NCBI GenBank assembly: GCA_037951105.1
Contig: JBAMJV010007985.1
Location: forward strand, 33,418-97,417
Source of the DNA: Echinarachnius parma
Lineage: Eukaryota > Echinodermata > Echinoidea > Clypeasteroida > Echinarachniidae
DNA: 64,000 bases
Reading direction: 5' to 3'
Shown: positions 10,516-21,585 of the stretch, one piece after another
Numbering within the stretch: the stretch's first letter is position 1
Layout: each line of letters starts with the position of its first letter
Notes under the pieces: model-generated
Seen by the model: the letters and a program-made list of their open reading frames with translations, nothing else
The model's database searches: none
What the model was told of the DNA's origin: nothing
Made by a program: the position numbers and the translations under genes

Positions 10516-13195
10516 CTGCGGTAGGGAGGTACGAATGAACAAGAGAAGAACAAGGACGTAAACATCTCTTGATCATGTGAACCGAGTGGCTTATGTACAC
10601 AGTTTATAAAGATGTCATGAACTCGTTGGTAATGGGTTAACATAATACAATCCTAGCCTATAATATCATTCTGGTCAACACTTGAATGGTCACTGATGGT
10701 TATCATTGTCTTCTGTTTGCAGCATGACCATGATTATAGTAGTTTATTTTGTTGTTGTAATTGCTCTATAGTTATCTCTTTATGAACAATTAATTTTGTA
10801 TGCACGTATGCAACATTAATCATTACTTTCTTAGTTTATACTTTTTCTCTTCAAGAACTATTTTGTTTGTATGCACATTATGCATAATTAATCATTATTT
10901 ATAATAAAAGATTTAATATAAGAAACTAAAACTGTTCGTATATGAATACACTATACTAATAATTTAGGAACATGGTTGTGCACTACACTGTATAGTGAAA
11001 ATGAAGAAATCAAAACCAATGAACTGACCCAAACGTATCTGCTTTCCTTTTTGTTTGCACTAAATGTGCAACATGAAAGTCTGTGTGTCGACGTCTGACT
11101 CTACGTTTTATATGATGGTTGTATGACGAAAAATGTCATCCACTTGCCCACTAGGCTAGCATTTTATGAAATGATATTTCATTATTGTTTTCTAGTTAAA
11201 AAAGGTCGACATTTTATTACAGAAGATACCAATGTATCATTATCTAGCACCATCGAGGTGCATATGGTACCTACACTTACCAGGAGTCGCTTTTGAGGGC
11301 GGCAGGCTAGCATTTTGTGAAACAATATTTCATTATTGTTTTCTAGTTAAAAACGCCAACGTGACTTGTTATAAAATAGAGGATACCTATATTTCATTAT
11401 CTAGTTCGGGAGCTTGAGATAAATATGCACCATCGAGGTTCATATAACATCTACACTTACCAGGAGTCGATGTTGAGGGTGGTAGAACGAGCAGGTGGAG
11501 CTGAGGTTTGTTCCGCCGTTCCCGCAGACATGTTTGGGAGCCGTGCTTCTTACAGCATGTGTAGTTGCCTGCGTCCTTCATCCCCACCGACCGTATGGTA
11601 AGGTTCACGTTGATCATGTTGGTAAACCAGCCGGTGTTCTGCCGAATAGAAGATAACTTAATTAATGTTGGTAAAAATGTAAGTAACTGTAAGGCACGGA
11701 TGACCCCTTACCCCCCCCCCCCCCAAACCCCAAAAAACTATAACAACAACACCAATAACAACAAACAAACATACATAAGGATAACACAAGTAAGCGTAGC
11801 TTAGTGTGACACCGAATCCCCCCCCCCCCCCACCCGACCGTCTTCCCAATGATTTTAAAAACAAAGGAAACACGCAAGGGTACCAATTATTACCACCACC
11901 CCCCCCCCCCCCCCCCCCCACCAGCAAATAAAAGAGAAAGAAACATATTATATTTATTTTGTTCCGCTTTTTTATTTTCTAATTGTACCTCTAAAGCAGC
12001 AGTTATTTTAATATCCGGGCCCTGATGGCGATTCACATGATCCAAGCTCAGCTCCTCGTCAATGTTGTGAAACCAACCAACTCTCCTGACGAAGTCAACC
12101 CTTCGAATGCGAGCATCATTGTCTATCGTACACATGAACGTGACGTCATCGCCTAAAACCGCAATGACGTTAAGCCCATCATCCTTAAGCTCGACGAAAC
12201 CTTATTGGGAGAACAACAAATAGCCAAAGAGAGAAAATACAATATTACAATATTGAAATATCGAATTTTATCCAAGTAAAAGCCAGGGCCCAAGATGGCC
12301 ATACGTTAACCTGTCGTATACGGGAATCAAGTGGGTCCGGCATTAACCATAATGGAACATTCAAAGTTTAGAAGGGAGCCGGTTAAAATCTTACCCTGTC
12401 GCTTCATGATTTTTTTTTTTTAAGTTTGCGCATCCTCTTTTTTAAAGTTTGCGCATCTTCTTTTTTTGTTTACGAAATGTGCGAAAAATGGTTCTACAGT
12501 TACGAAGCATGGGATTTTTTGTCTAAGTATTTCGGAAGAAAATGTTAAATATTCGTCATTCGTGTACAAGCATATAAATATGGAGAATAGTTACATTTTA
12601 AAAAGAGATAACAGGTTATCAATTTGAATAAGATACATGTAAATTTAAATATTGCAAACATTATAGGAAAACTGAACATAAACATACACTATAAATGAAA
12701 AAGAGCGAAAAAACAATTATGCTCTCTCCGGAATTGTTGTATAAATTATTTTAAACATACAGGAAAACTGACCAGAAATATGTATGTAGATGAAAAACTG
12801 CATGGAAGAAAGGGTTTATCCGGGATAAGAACACAAGACCTCAGGACTGAACCCGGTACTGAGCTAAAGAAGTCCTGTGTGGTATTAATCCCAGATACCC
12901 TTAGCTTTATAAATGACCAAATTTGCATAAAATTTAATCAACATGATAAAGTAGAAAATGTGTTTTCAAACATTAAATTACCAGTCGATTTAGGAATTTT
13001 GTAGTGGGTTGAAGCTGGACAATTTGCTTCCGCTAGGTCCAAAATTCCTGGCTTGCCTGACATTGATTAAGATCATTCGCATAACAATATATAGTTATGA
13101 CGTTACCTTCGATTACGTCAACAAATCTTACCTGCCACCGCGCAGAAATAAATCGACGCAACCAGAAGAAGGCAGAAGTAAGAACGGAGCTCCAT
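10202..13195 (-). CDS. Single-Ig-domain, probably GPI-anchored surface protein (4 exons)
   Basis: Exons 13195-13132, 12200-11989, 11638-11461 and 10515-10202 sum to 768 nt, which is 255 codons plus a stop with no internal stop. The intron phases match (1, 0, 1) and every junction has GT and AG. The predicted product has a signal peptide (about residues 1-21) and a V-type Ig domain with Cys in VTFMC and the DAGNYTC motif. A Ser/Thr/Pro-rich stalk follows, then a hydrophobic C-terminus (about 20 residues) that ends at the stop with no cytoplasmic residues. Small residues (SDTSAS) precede that segment, which suits a GPI-attachment signal; a tailless transmembrane anchor is the alternative. N-glycosylation sequons include NLT, NYT, NRT and NMS. 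The Ig domain is split by a phase-0 intron. The ligand is unknown; adhesion or recognition is inferred from architecture alone. Confidence 0.8.
11150..11490 (-). repeat. Tandem duplication covering the end of gene 1 exon 3
   Basis: Blocks at about 11153-11310 and 11306-11490 (plus-strand coordinates) share GGCTAGCATTTTRTGAAA, TTCATTATTGTTTTCTAGTT and CACCATCGAGGT. Both contain CTACACTTACCAGGAGTCG, the complement of the exon 3 donor region. One copy is the functional exon end, and the other is a decayed duplicate in the intron with the donor still recognisable at 11280-11271. Confidence 0.75.
11461..11638 (-). CDS. Gene 1 exon 3: second half of Ig domain
   Basis: The acceptor TCTATTCGGCAG| is followed by 59 codons plus one base. 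The frame contains VNLTIRSVGMKDAGNYTC, the classic end of a V-set Ig domain (D-x-G-x-Y-x-C), and a following CC pair. It ends with LPPSTSTP at the strong donor CTG|GTAAGTG (phase 1). The last about 25 bp and the donor are partly duplicated in the next intron near 11281-11305. Confidence 0.85.
11711..11919. repeat. Three poly-C tracts in a gene 1 intron
   Basis: Runs of C at about 11711-11724, 11818-11830 and 11899-11919 lie in the short intron between the two Ig-domain exons. On the transcribed strand these are G runs, which could form G-rich structures in the pre-mRNA. That effect is inference only. Confidence 0.85.
11989..12200 (-). CDS. Gene 1 exon 2: first half of Ig domain
   Basis: The acceptor TTCTCCCAATAAG| precedes 12200. 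The exon supplies two bases to finish the split codon, then 70 full codons, including VLGDDVTFMC with the first Ig cysteine. It ends at GAG|GTACAA (donor at 11988-11987) in phase 0. Reading on past the donor enters a glycine-rich frame caused by a poly-C tract, so the splice site marks the true end. Confidence 0.8.
13132..13195 (-). CDS. Gene 1 exon 1: signal peptide
   Basis: ATG at 13195-13193 opens a frame of 21 codons plus one base with a hydrophobic core (CLLLVASIYFCAVA). It ends at a good donor (CAG|GTAAGA, intron starting at 13131). The phase-1 end fits the next exon. This is the usual layout for Ig superfamily genes, where the leader is a separate phase-1 exon. Confidence 0.8.
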
Positions 13196-13785
13196 GAATA
13201 ACATCGTTTAAGACATCTCGAAACAAATCAACAGATTGTAATTGAATCGTGCGTGGATTCGATGATAACAAGTTGAATTTCTGTCTAGTTTAGTACAAGA
13301 CTGATGGTTAGGTCAGATAATTTTTTTTTTAAGTGTTAAGCGACGGCACTGCTGATCACCCGAGTTGATGAATGTTGATGATGGATCTATTGCTTCGAGT
13401 CCACCGAAAAAAATCGTCTTTATACGAATGATGAACTAACTAAAATATCGCTGCAAACTTACTTTATATAATGTAGACATGCTTAGGAGTCGGAAATGCT
13501 TCTCCGTTACCTCCCATCAATTTTTCTCTGGAGTATAATGACTGTTTCAAAATGCCATTGTTTCAAATATGAAAGTGCATAAAGGGAGCGGGGAACTTTC
13601 ATGCATTGGCGTATCTAAAGGGGGAAAGGGGGAATACCCCTGGGATCATTATTGCCTCGTTTTCCCATGTGAGGGAAAACAAGGGGATATTAACCTTCTC
13701 CCTGGAAGAAATTAATCGTCTCAATCTCTCTAGGGGGAAAATGAAAACTAGACATATTTATCATCGAATTAAATGTATTTTCACT

Positions 13786-13835
13786 GCCCCCCCCCCCCCC
13801 CCCCCCCACACACACACGCACACACACGCATGCAC
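13786..13835. repeat. Poly-C followed by CA microsatellite
   Basis: A run of about 22 C (13786-13807) passes into an interrupted CA/CG dinucleotide repeat. It sits downstream of TTGGCGTATCTAAAGGGGG (13605-13623), resembling other repeats in the window where a GGCGTA phrase is next to a homopolymer. Confidence 0.85.
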
Positions 13836-14143
13836 ACACCATCATGGGGTGACCTGTGCTACTTATCTGGGACTGACCTAATCTTGGAAACCGGATTACA
13901 GAGCAAAATAAATATTCCCATCAACATGAATATGTGTAGCGCATAAATTAGAACGCGGGGGATTCCCCTAGCTAATTACGTCATGCGAGTGTCAATGGCA
14001 ATGGTGACTTTCGTGAGCAGTCAAAGTCAATAAAGTTCGATCCCAAACGTATCGATTGTGTATGTGAGAGAGATATCTATTAACCCTTGATCAATTATGA
14101 TTATAGAATAACTTGGTTTTGGACAAAGTCCGATATATATGGC

Positions 14144-14707
14144 TTAAAGGGAAAGTTGAGTTTTGGTAGAGAGGGCGCTAGACTACTTAATTGGTTTGTG
14201 AGGTAATGAAAAACTGAGTGTAAAATTTGAAAGAGCATAATATTTAAACAATAAAATCATCTTTGTTTGATCAAAATCGGTTCAGAAACGGCTGAAATAT
14301 CCATAAATATAACAATTTGTAATAAACCCGGGGCCCCGGGTTTATTAGAGAATTTTGAACCAGCCGTTAAAAATAAAAAAAAATGCTTCCTCTTTACAAA
14401 AAAGTTACAAAATAGGTATTTAAATAGTTGTTGGTTATTTCTCTATCTAATCACTATTTCAACAAAGCATCACATGCACAATATTTTATTCAAAATGGTT
14501 GCAACCGATGAGTGTTTAGAGAGCGCCCTCTTACGTTTTAACGGCTCTTTTTGAATGATAACATGATCTTTACTACGTCATTTGTAATTTTGTGTTCCTT
14601 TCTAGTTATAACTATTAGTTTGTAATGTAATGATGCAGGTTTTGGTTACTAAAATTCAGTTTCACTAAAACTGTACTCTCCTTACCAGAACTCAACTATC
14701 CCTTTAA
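14144..14707. mobile_element. MITE family C copy with central GGGGCCCC palindrome
   Basis: The left end TTAAAGGGAAAGTTGAGTTT and right end AACTCAACTATCCCTTTAA are inverted repeats. The body shows a perfect 28-bp palindrome at 14320-14347 centred on GGGGCCCC, plus AGAGGGCGCTAGACTACTT near the left and AGAGAGCGCCCTCTTACG near the right. Related copies lie at 18607-19216, 20979-21544, 23957-24493, 25353-25832, 31785-32880 (with a nested copy) and 59262-59558. It is non-coding. Confidence 0.85.
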
Positions 14708-14739
14708 TATGTCGTTAGAAAGTCTGTTTATTGGCAAAT

Positions 14740-16330
14740 GTATATGAATTTTGAATACTACTGTTCTTTCAAATGGATCAACGTCTGTATTAAGAACCTC
14801 TTTTTTTATTTTCACGTTATTACATTGTGTGGTCATTGTGGTCATTGTGGTCACTTGGATCAGAAGTGAGTGTCTAGTCATAATACAAAACCTAAAAAAA
14901 TAAATATCGAAAATGATTTTATTTGCTCTTACAAAATCGAACATCAAACTTGCCTGGAAACAGGAGTAAAGTGATGGGAATAATTAGGAGAACTAAGAAG
15001 GACGGGTTGCTTATTCAAAACAAAATAATGAATGGAAATAATAAACGATTCGCGTGAATGGGGTACACTCTATTACCCGTTAACACCCGGCAAAAAAACA
15101 AAGTAACAAATGAAAGTGATATACTTTGTTATTCCAATTGTGCATACATGTGCTTGTCATTTCTCTTTTATACCCTACAGAACGACATGGAAGTGATACA
15201 TGTTATATTCCTTTATGTTCGTTCACGCCAATTCTTCTTCGCAATTATTGCATTCGGGAGGATATTTCACAAGGGAGTGATATTCCGATTTCCATTATAA
15301 TTTCATCCTGTCCTGTCCGTTAACGGCATTACCGCCTAGTATTCCCCGTGTTTACCAATGGTCAATTATAATGATAGCATAACTTCGCGTTGGCCAAAGT
15401 CCGATATGTATAAAGCTTAATGTATAAAGCTTCTGTCGTTAAAAAGTTTGTTTTGGGGCAAATCTTCATGAATCCCAGTTATTACTGTTCTTCAAAATGG
15501 ACCAACGTCTGTATTATAAATCTCTTTTTTACATTCCAGGTATTACATTTTGTGGCTTAGATCTTAGTTAACACACTGTCAATCATCATTACAATCATCA
15601 CCATCAAAACCATAACCACTACAATCACCATCAAAGCCATAACCGCTACCATCATTGCCAACAAAACGATAGCCACTACCATCATCACCATCAAAACCAT
15701 AACCACTACCATCATCACCCCCAAAACCAGAACCATTACAACCATCACCACCACAATTAACAACCACTATGTTCACAACCAAAACAAAAATCATCACAAC
15801 AAGAACCATAACCACTACACTCACCATCAAAGTCATAACCACTACCATCATCGCCAACAAAACGATAGCCACTACAATCATCACCCCCAAAACCATAACC
15901 ACTACCATCACCATAAAGTCCATAACCACTACAATACCACCAAAACCATGACCATTACAATCACCACCGAAACCATAACCACTACAATCATCACCAGCCA
16001 AACCAGAACCATTACAATCACCACTAAAACCAGAACCACTACAATCGGTGATGATGGTAATGGTTATGGTTTTATTGGTGAAGATGGTTTGTCAATAACC
16101 CCCTAAAATATATATTTTGTTTAAAGGTCGCACATTATACTGGCCGGGATACGGTTGGAAAGTGGTTTGGGTGATGAGGGGGGACTGCAGGACGAGGGAT
16201 TGGTTATTCAAAACGAAAGATCGAATGAAAATGTAATGCGATTCGTGTGAACGGGGTTCCCTCTAACACCCGGCCAAAAAACGGAGACAAATGAAAGTGA
16301 TACACTTTGTTAGTCTATTAGTTCAATTCC
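14740..16330. repeat. Local direct duplication flanking a minisatellite
   Basis: Sequences near 14765-15120 recur at about 15488-15560 and 16190-16310. Shared phrases include CAACGTCTGTATTA, ATGAAAGTGATA and ACACCCGGC. The spacing between copies grows from about 725 to about 1160 bp because the minisatellite at 15575-16050 lies inside the second copy. A third partial relative follows near 16545-16580, and another block (GGGAGTGATTTCC) recurs at 17190-17250. Confidence 0.6.
15575..16050. repeat. CAT/ACC-rich minisatellite
   Basis: About 475 bp of imperfect repeats built on AACCATAACCACTACAATC and ATCATCACC units with trinucleotide character. Open frames on both strands across it (Met/Val-rich on minus, Thr/Ile-rich on plus) are repeat artefacts. 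Confidence 0.9.
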
Positions 16331-18028
16331 CATCATTTCTGCTCCAGTGTATTCAGGTAGAAATGTTACAAGAATGTGACGTTATGAATTTATTTGTAGA
16401 AATGGATATTGTCTAGACCATCATGCATCATTGGCTTCACAGACTAATAGCCAAAGCTGGGGAAATAATTTCCGATTATTACAAGTTCTAAATTAGGTAC
16501 ATTATTTGTGATTATTGACCTTGTTATTATTATGGTACAAGAATGAAAGTACGAAGGAAAACAATAAACGATTCGTGTGACTGGTAATGACTTAATTAAA
16601 GATATGCTTGAGTTCTGCTCGATGTTTGTCAATTTGCAAATAAACATGCTTTCCAGCCAAGAGGATGAAGAAATATCGTTCAAATACCAAATGAAAGAGT
16701 TAGTACAAGTCGAAAATACAAGTAACATTCAAGATAACATTACGGAGCAGCAAAGGGACACACTGTCGTTCAGTCCTGTAGTTGCCGGGCTAGTCCGTTG
16801 GATTCCGCCGGTTCGCTGCATATTTTAATGAGGCGATCGGCCGCGGCCGTATTATGTATTATTCAATGGCGACGCCTGAGCGACGCTATTCCTCGCGACA
16901 AGGACAAGTTCATAGGTTTAAATTCAGAATGTTTACAATAATGCGAGCACTTGGAGGGAAGTAACTCTTGTTCAGATGGCCTTTTAACTGTGTTTACTCT
17001 GCACTTGGATTCAAAACCAAGCGAAAAACTCACAAGTCAATTTTCAGATATAACCAATGCTAACATTTATCTTTAAACCGATTATACCCGTCAAAAACAC
17101 CCATTCTTTATTGGAAGTGAGGCAATTTGTTATTGTAATAGTTCCGTTAGTGTCATTTCGTCCTCTCAGTTAGGAGGAAATTGTTCAAGGGAGTGATTTC
17201 CCTACTTCCATTTTGATTTCCTCCTGTCCGGCGTCAACGACATTACCGCCTATAAAGTCAACGTTGAAAGGAAAATTGGTGATGATAAAAAAGTTCACAG
17301 TAAAAGTTAATTAATTTGATCTCAAAATACCCAAACGTGACTCATAAAATATGAGAAATTTAAAAAAACTCTTTTTAGGTTGACCAATGGGGTAAAATTA
17401 GCTTCCAGGTAAAGACGCTTAATGTAACTATACAAGTGGCGAGTGAAGCTATTTGGGGGGCACAAAATACGAAATGCGTATTATTTTCTTACTTGCAATT
17501 AATTGTATGCTTATAATTAATAACAATTTTTTCTGCAACGAGGTATAATGGTAGCTTCATTACTTTCCTTTTAACCACACTAATAAATAAATGTTTAATT
17601 TTGAAGCCTTATTGGTGCGAAACCAACACCTTAAAGGCTGCAATTTTGCACCTAAACGGTGTGGTCTGCATCCTAGGGGGTGCATACATTCCCCCCTATA
17701 GGATGCCAATACCCCAATTTGGAGTGCATAATTGCAGGCTTAATGGTGCTGCTTACTGCAGCAGCGTATTGCCCCTAACTGTAAACTAATTTTGTAGTGT
17801 GAAGAGTTTAAACGTTAATTATAATGGTTAATTTATAGGTAAACAAATGGTGTTAATAGTGTTAATATAGGTCTGTTTCAGCTTGTTTACCAACGGATGC
17901 TACACGTCCTCCGACAGGATTTGTTTTAGTATTTTTCATAATTGATGTATAATGATACCTTTATGAAACAAAAACTTCCCCGTCCAGAAAAACTATTGTA
18001 CTAGAATTTGACATGATAGTGTTTGTTA

Positions 18029-18409
18029 TTAAAGGGATCGAGCTTTATTGTTGGCTTGTGGAGAAAGTAATGAATAGTTGGTAGAACGTGTAGTTTTCTG
18101 ATCTGTCATGTCCTCTAAGTATTGTTTGAACAGTTCACGGTTAAAGGGATGTTACATGGCCGAGTATATAGTGAGCTTAAATACTTAGTTATATTTGCAA
18201 ACTCATTGCACTGATTTTGTACACGGTTATGACTTTAGTTGAAAAAACACCTCAATCATAAATATCTTTCTAATAAAAGGAAAGCTAGAAAAACTAGAAC
18301 CTGTTCCATATAACTGCTGTTATAATCGAATAAAACAATGTAGGGGAGAACTTAAATATATTTATAGATAAGTGTTATAGATTTGGACAATGTTACTAGA
18401 TCCCTTTAA
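18029..18409. mobile_element. MITE family B-variant in copy A
   Basis: TTAAAGGGATCGAGCTTTAT at the left and GTTACTAGATCCCTTTAA at the right mark a 380-bp relative of family B in inverted orientation. The same insertion is present in copy B (24723-25098), so it predates the segmental duplication. Confidence 0.75.
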
Positions 18410-18473
18410 AGCATTGAGCATGCGCATAATTTGTGTTCGTTCCACGTAATGCAAGCAGAGTACAATACAATTA

Positions 18474-18510
18474 AGTTCAAGTTCAAGTTTATTCCGACAG
18501 AAGGAAATAT
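18474..18510 (-). mobile_element. LINE-type 3' tail remnant
   Basis: On the minus strand the sequence reads TTCCTTCTGTCGGAATAAAC followed by CTTGAA repeats, the form of a non-LTR retrotransposon 3' end with a short simple-repeat tail. The copy B equivalent (25146-25225) has a longer, degenerate CTTGAA tract, showing repeat growth since the duplication. Confidence 0.5.
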
Positions 18511-18606
18511 GAACCACATGCTCTAAACAAACTCATCATAATTTCATGACGAAATTTATTAACGATTTCTTCTTGACAAAATATTAAATTAATAGTAATG
18601 GCTATG

Positions 18607-19216
18607 TTTAGGGGGTAGTTCAGTTTTGGTATAAGGGGTGTTGCGCGAAATAGTTTTTTTGTTTCATAATGACAAACTGAGTGAAAATTTTGAAAGAGCA
18701 TACAATTTTAATGGCAGATTAAACTTTATTTCATCAAAATCGGCTCAGAAACTGTTGAAATATCAATGAATATATCCGATCGGAATGAATCTGGGGCCCA
18801 GATTTATTCGATGATTTGTTTTTAATTTAAAAAATGCTTAAACTTGTTCAAGAATGTTCAAAAGAGGTTTTTAAATAGTTGTTGATGATCTCTGTATTTA
18901 ATAGTTATTTCAACAGACATCACATGCATACTTTTGTATAAAAAATTGTTGAAACCTATGTTTTTTAGAGAGCACCCTCTTGTGTTATAATGGCTCTTTA
19001 TTTAATTATACCAGGCTTTATACTTAGTCTTTAGAGGGTACCCTTTTGTGTTATAATAGCTCTTTTTGAAGGATATCAGGCTTTTTTTTTACGTAGTCGT
19101 TTGCAATTTTCTATAACTTTCGAGCATGGTGGAGTTACAACTATAAGTTTATAATGTTATTGTGAGGTTTTGTTATACTAAAGCTTAGCTTTACCAAAAC
19201 TGTACTACCCCTTTAA
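18607..19216. mobile_element. MITE family C copy in copy A
   Basis: GGGGTAGTTCAGTTTTGGTA at the left and CCAAAACTGTACTACCCCTT at the right. The centre is degenerate (CTGGGGCCCAG near 18791). A short internal duplication of GAGAGCACCCTCTTGTG and TAGAGGGTACCCTTTTGTG occurs near 18968-19060. The copy B version is 25353-25832. Confidence 0.8.
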
Positions 19217-20978
19217 CATCAGACGTAACGATTACTTCATTGTTCACTAATCACAAATAACATCAACATAATCCTATTATGTCAACATTTACACACAACA
19301 AAAATGTAATTACTAAAGTAATCATAACATTTCAAATTGTATAATTTTACTCGCACAAAGTTTGCATTTTTATATATCAAAACGGCTGAAATTTATATTG
19401 GGTCACGTTTTCTTTAATCTATGCTCAGTCAGCCATTACATAATATACATGTTTTTATTTAAGGGCCTTGCAAAGTTAAAACAATTCCAAACATCCAAAT
19501 AAAGTGTGGACGTGGGTTGGTGGGTTAAGGGCCATTTTGGATACAAACATATTTAAAACAAATTGGAAAGCCCCCCCCCCCCCCCTCTCCCCAATATAGA
19601 TTAAGTGTAAACAAAAAACTGCACTTCACTCGTCACAAATCATATAATGAATTTTAAAAACTCCTTTTGTTCATGCCGGAGATAGATTTCCAAAAAATAA
19701 AAAAACAATTGGTGGGTGGGTGGGGTGAGCTCTATACAAAATCAATCTGGATGTTTGGAGCACGCACCCCTTGCCCTGGCCCCTCCATAGGCTACTCCCC
19801 TGTTGCAGCAGCGCATGTAAGATCACGTTTAGTTGAAGGACATTCAAGTTATCCATTAACTTCATTAAATTCAACCAAAAATCAGTTGGAGCTCCCAATT
19901 CGCCCTAGACCTCGATCGTTTCTTGGTAAATGGCAACAGGTTAATGAAAAGGAAGTTTTCATTTTCAAAATCTTTCCGGTTTCATGGATATATTTATAAT
20001 TGTATTGAAAGCGTTCCGGAGCGCTTTCCGAGGGTAGCCAAAACCAATCTGCAGTACATAATAACGTAGGACATAAATGTTGACCTTCTCCAGTATTGAG
20101 TAAACAGATTTGTCTTTTCATAAGACTATTACACATCCTTCAGAAGGACGTTACAATGATATTGGTAAATGATTGAAGTTTGACTTTGTATTTCGGACAA
20201 ATCGTACGAAGTTAATAATCACTTCGATGATGGTGATTTCTCGGTGTCCAACTCAGGACCCAATGAACATGATAAGTGGAAATCAACAATCAATTGATAT
20301 TGCCACATCGCCTTTATATATCGTATAGCAATATATGCAACAATCATAAAGTAGCATAATGATTATGTCCATCGGATAGTGTGTCTTTACCAATGAAAAT
20401 TGATACCAAGAACAGTAATTTTGGACGTGTAGTTTTTGTTTGAGGGCACTATGAGTGAGACCATTTCAGGTTCGCCATGTTCGCTGTATGCTTTAATGAG
20501 GCGATTGGCCGCGGCCGTATCATGTGTTATTCAATGGCGACACCTGTTCATAGGTTTCAATTCAGAATTTCACAAGAATGCAAGCACTTGGAGGAAAGTC
20601 ATTCTTGTTCAGATAGCCTTCTTACTAGGTTTACTCTGCACATGGATCCAAAAACCAAGCGAAAAACTCACAAGTAATTTTTCAGATATAACCAATACTG
20701 ACATTCATCTTTAAACCGATTATACCCGTTAAAAACACCCATTCACAACTGGAAGTGAGGCAGTTTGTTATTATATTAGTTCCGTTAGCGTCATATCGTC
20801 CTCTTAGTTAGGAGGAAATTGTTAAATTCACCGCCTAGTTGTCAATGTTGGAAGGAACATTGCTGATGATAACAAAAGTTTTCAGTGAAACTTCATGAAT
20901 TCGATCTGAAAAATACCCAAACGTGACTCATATACCATGGGAAATTTAAAACAATAGGAAATAACTGTTTATCTTCGT

Positions 20979-21544
20979 TTAAAGAGATAGTTGAGTTTTG
21001 GTATTGAGGGCACTGCACACAATATTTGTTGTGATATGATGAAAAACCGAGAGTCAAATTTGAAAAAGCATAATATTTTGATGACAGAATATACTTCATT
21101 TGATAAAAATCGGTTCAGAAATGACTGAAATATCCATAAACATACCCAGTTGTGATAAACGTCGGGCCCCACAATTTTTAGAGATATTGAACCAGCCATT
21201 AATTAGGATTTTATAATGCTTCCTCACCTCAAACATTTGCAAAAGAGGTTTTTAAATATTTGTTAATTATGTCTCTATCAAATCACTATTTCAACAAAAC
21301 ATCACATACACAATATTTTTATTTTAAATGGATGAACCCAATGAGATTTGAGATAGTGCCCTCTTGAGTTTAAACGACTCTTTTTTAATGATAACAGGCT
21401 AAAGTCATTTGTAATTTTGAATTCCCTTCGATCATGGTGGAATTATAACTGATTGTTTTTAATGTAATTTTACAGGTTTTTGTTACTCAAATTCAGTTTG
21501 ACCCAAACTGTACTCTCTATACCAAAACTCAACTATCCCTTTAA
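20979..21544. mobile_element. MITE family C insertion in copy B
   Basis: TTTAAAGAGATAGTTGAGTT at the left and CTCAACTATCCCTTTAAGG at the right. The copy A counterpart near 17370-17380 reads CTCTTTTTAGGTTGACC without the element, giving an empty site. Confidence 0.85.
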
Positions 21545-21585
21545 GGTTGACGAATGGGGTGCAATTAGCATCCAGGTAAATACGC

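Larger units (their letters stand above)
16810..20240 (+). repeat. Segmental duplication copy A
   Basis: From GTTCGCTGCATATTTTAATG to AATCACTTCGATGATGG this segment matches 20477-27490 in the same order. Shared landmarks are GGCCGCGGCCGTAT, GGTTGACSAATGGGGT, CCAATACCCCAATTTGGAGT, GTTTACCAACGGATGCT and CTTTAATCTATGCTCAGTC. Copy A retains the empty target sites of at least four TIR insertions found in copy B (near 17373, 17419, 17808 and 19459). No gene is recognised in it. Confidence 0.85.

Noticed and set aside
11658-11927. Gly-rich minus frames of 74-89 codons
   Set aside because: They cross three poly-C tracts in a gene 1 intron; the Gly runs are homopolymer artefacts.
15557-16001. Minus frames of 68 and 140 codons rich in Val, Met, Asp and Gly
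   Set aside because: They are translations of the CAT/ACC minisatellite.
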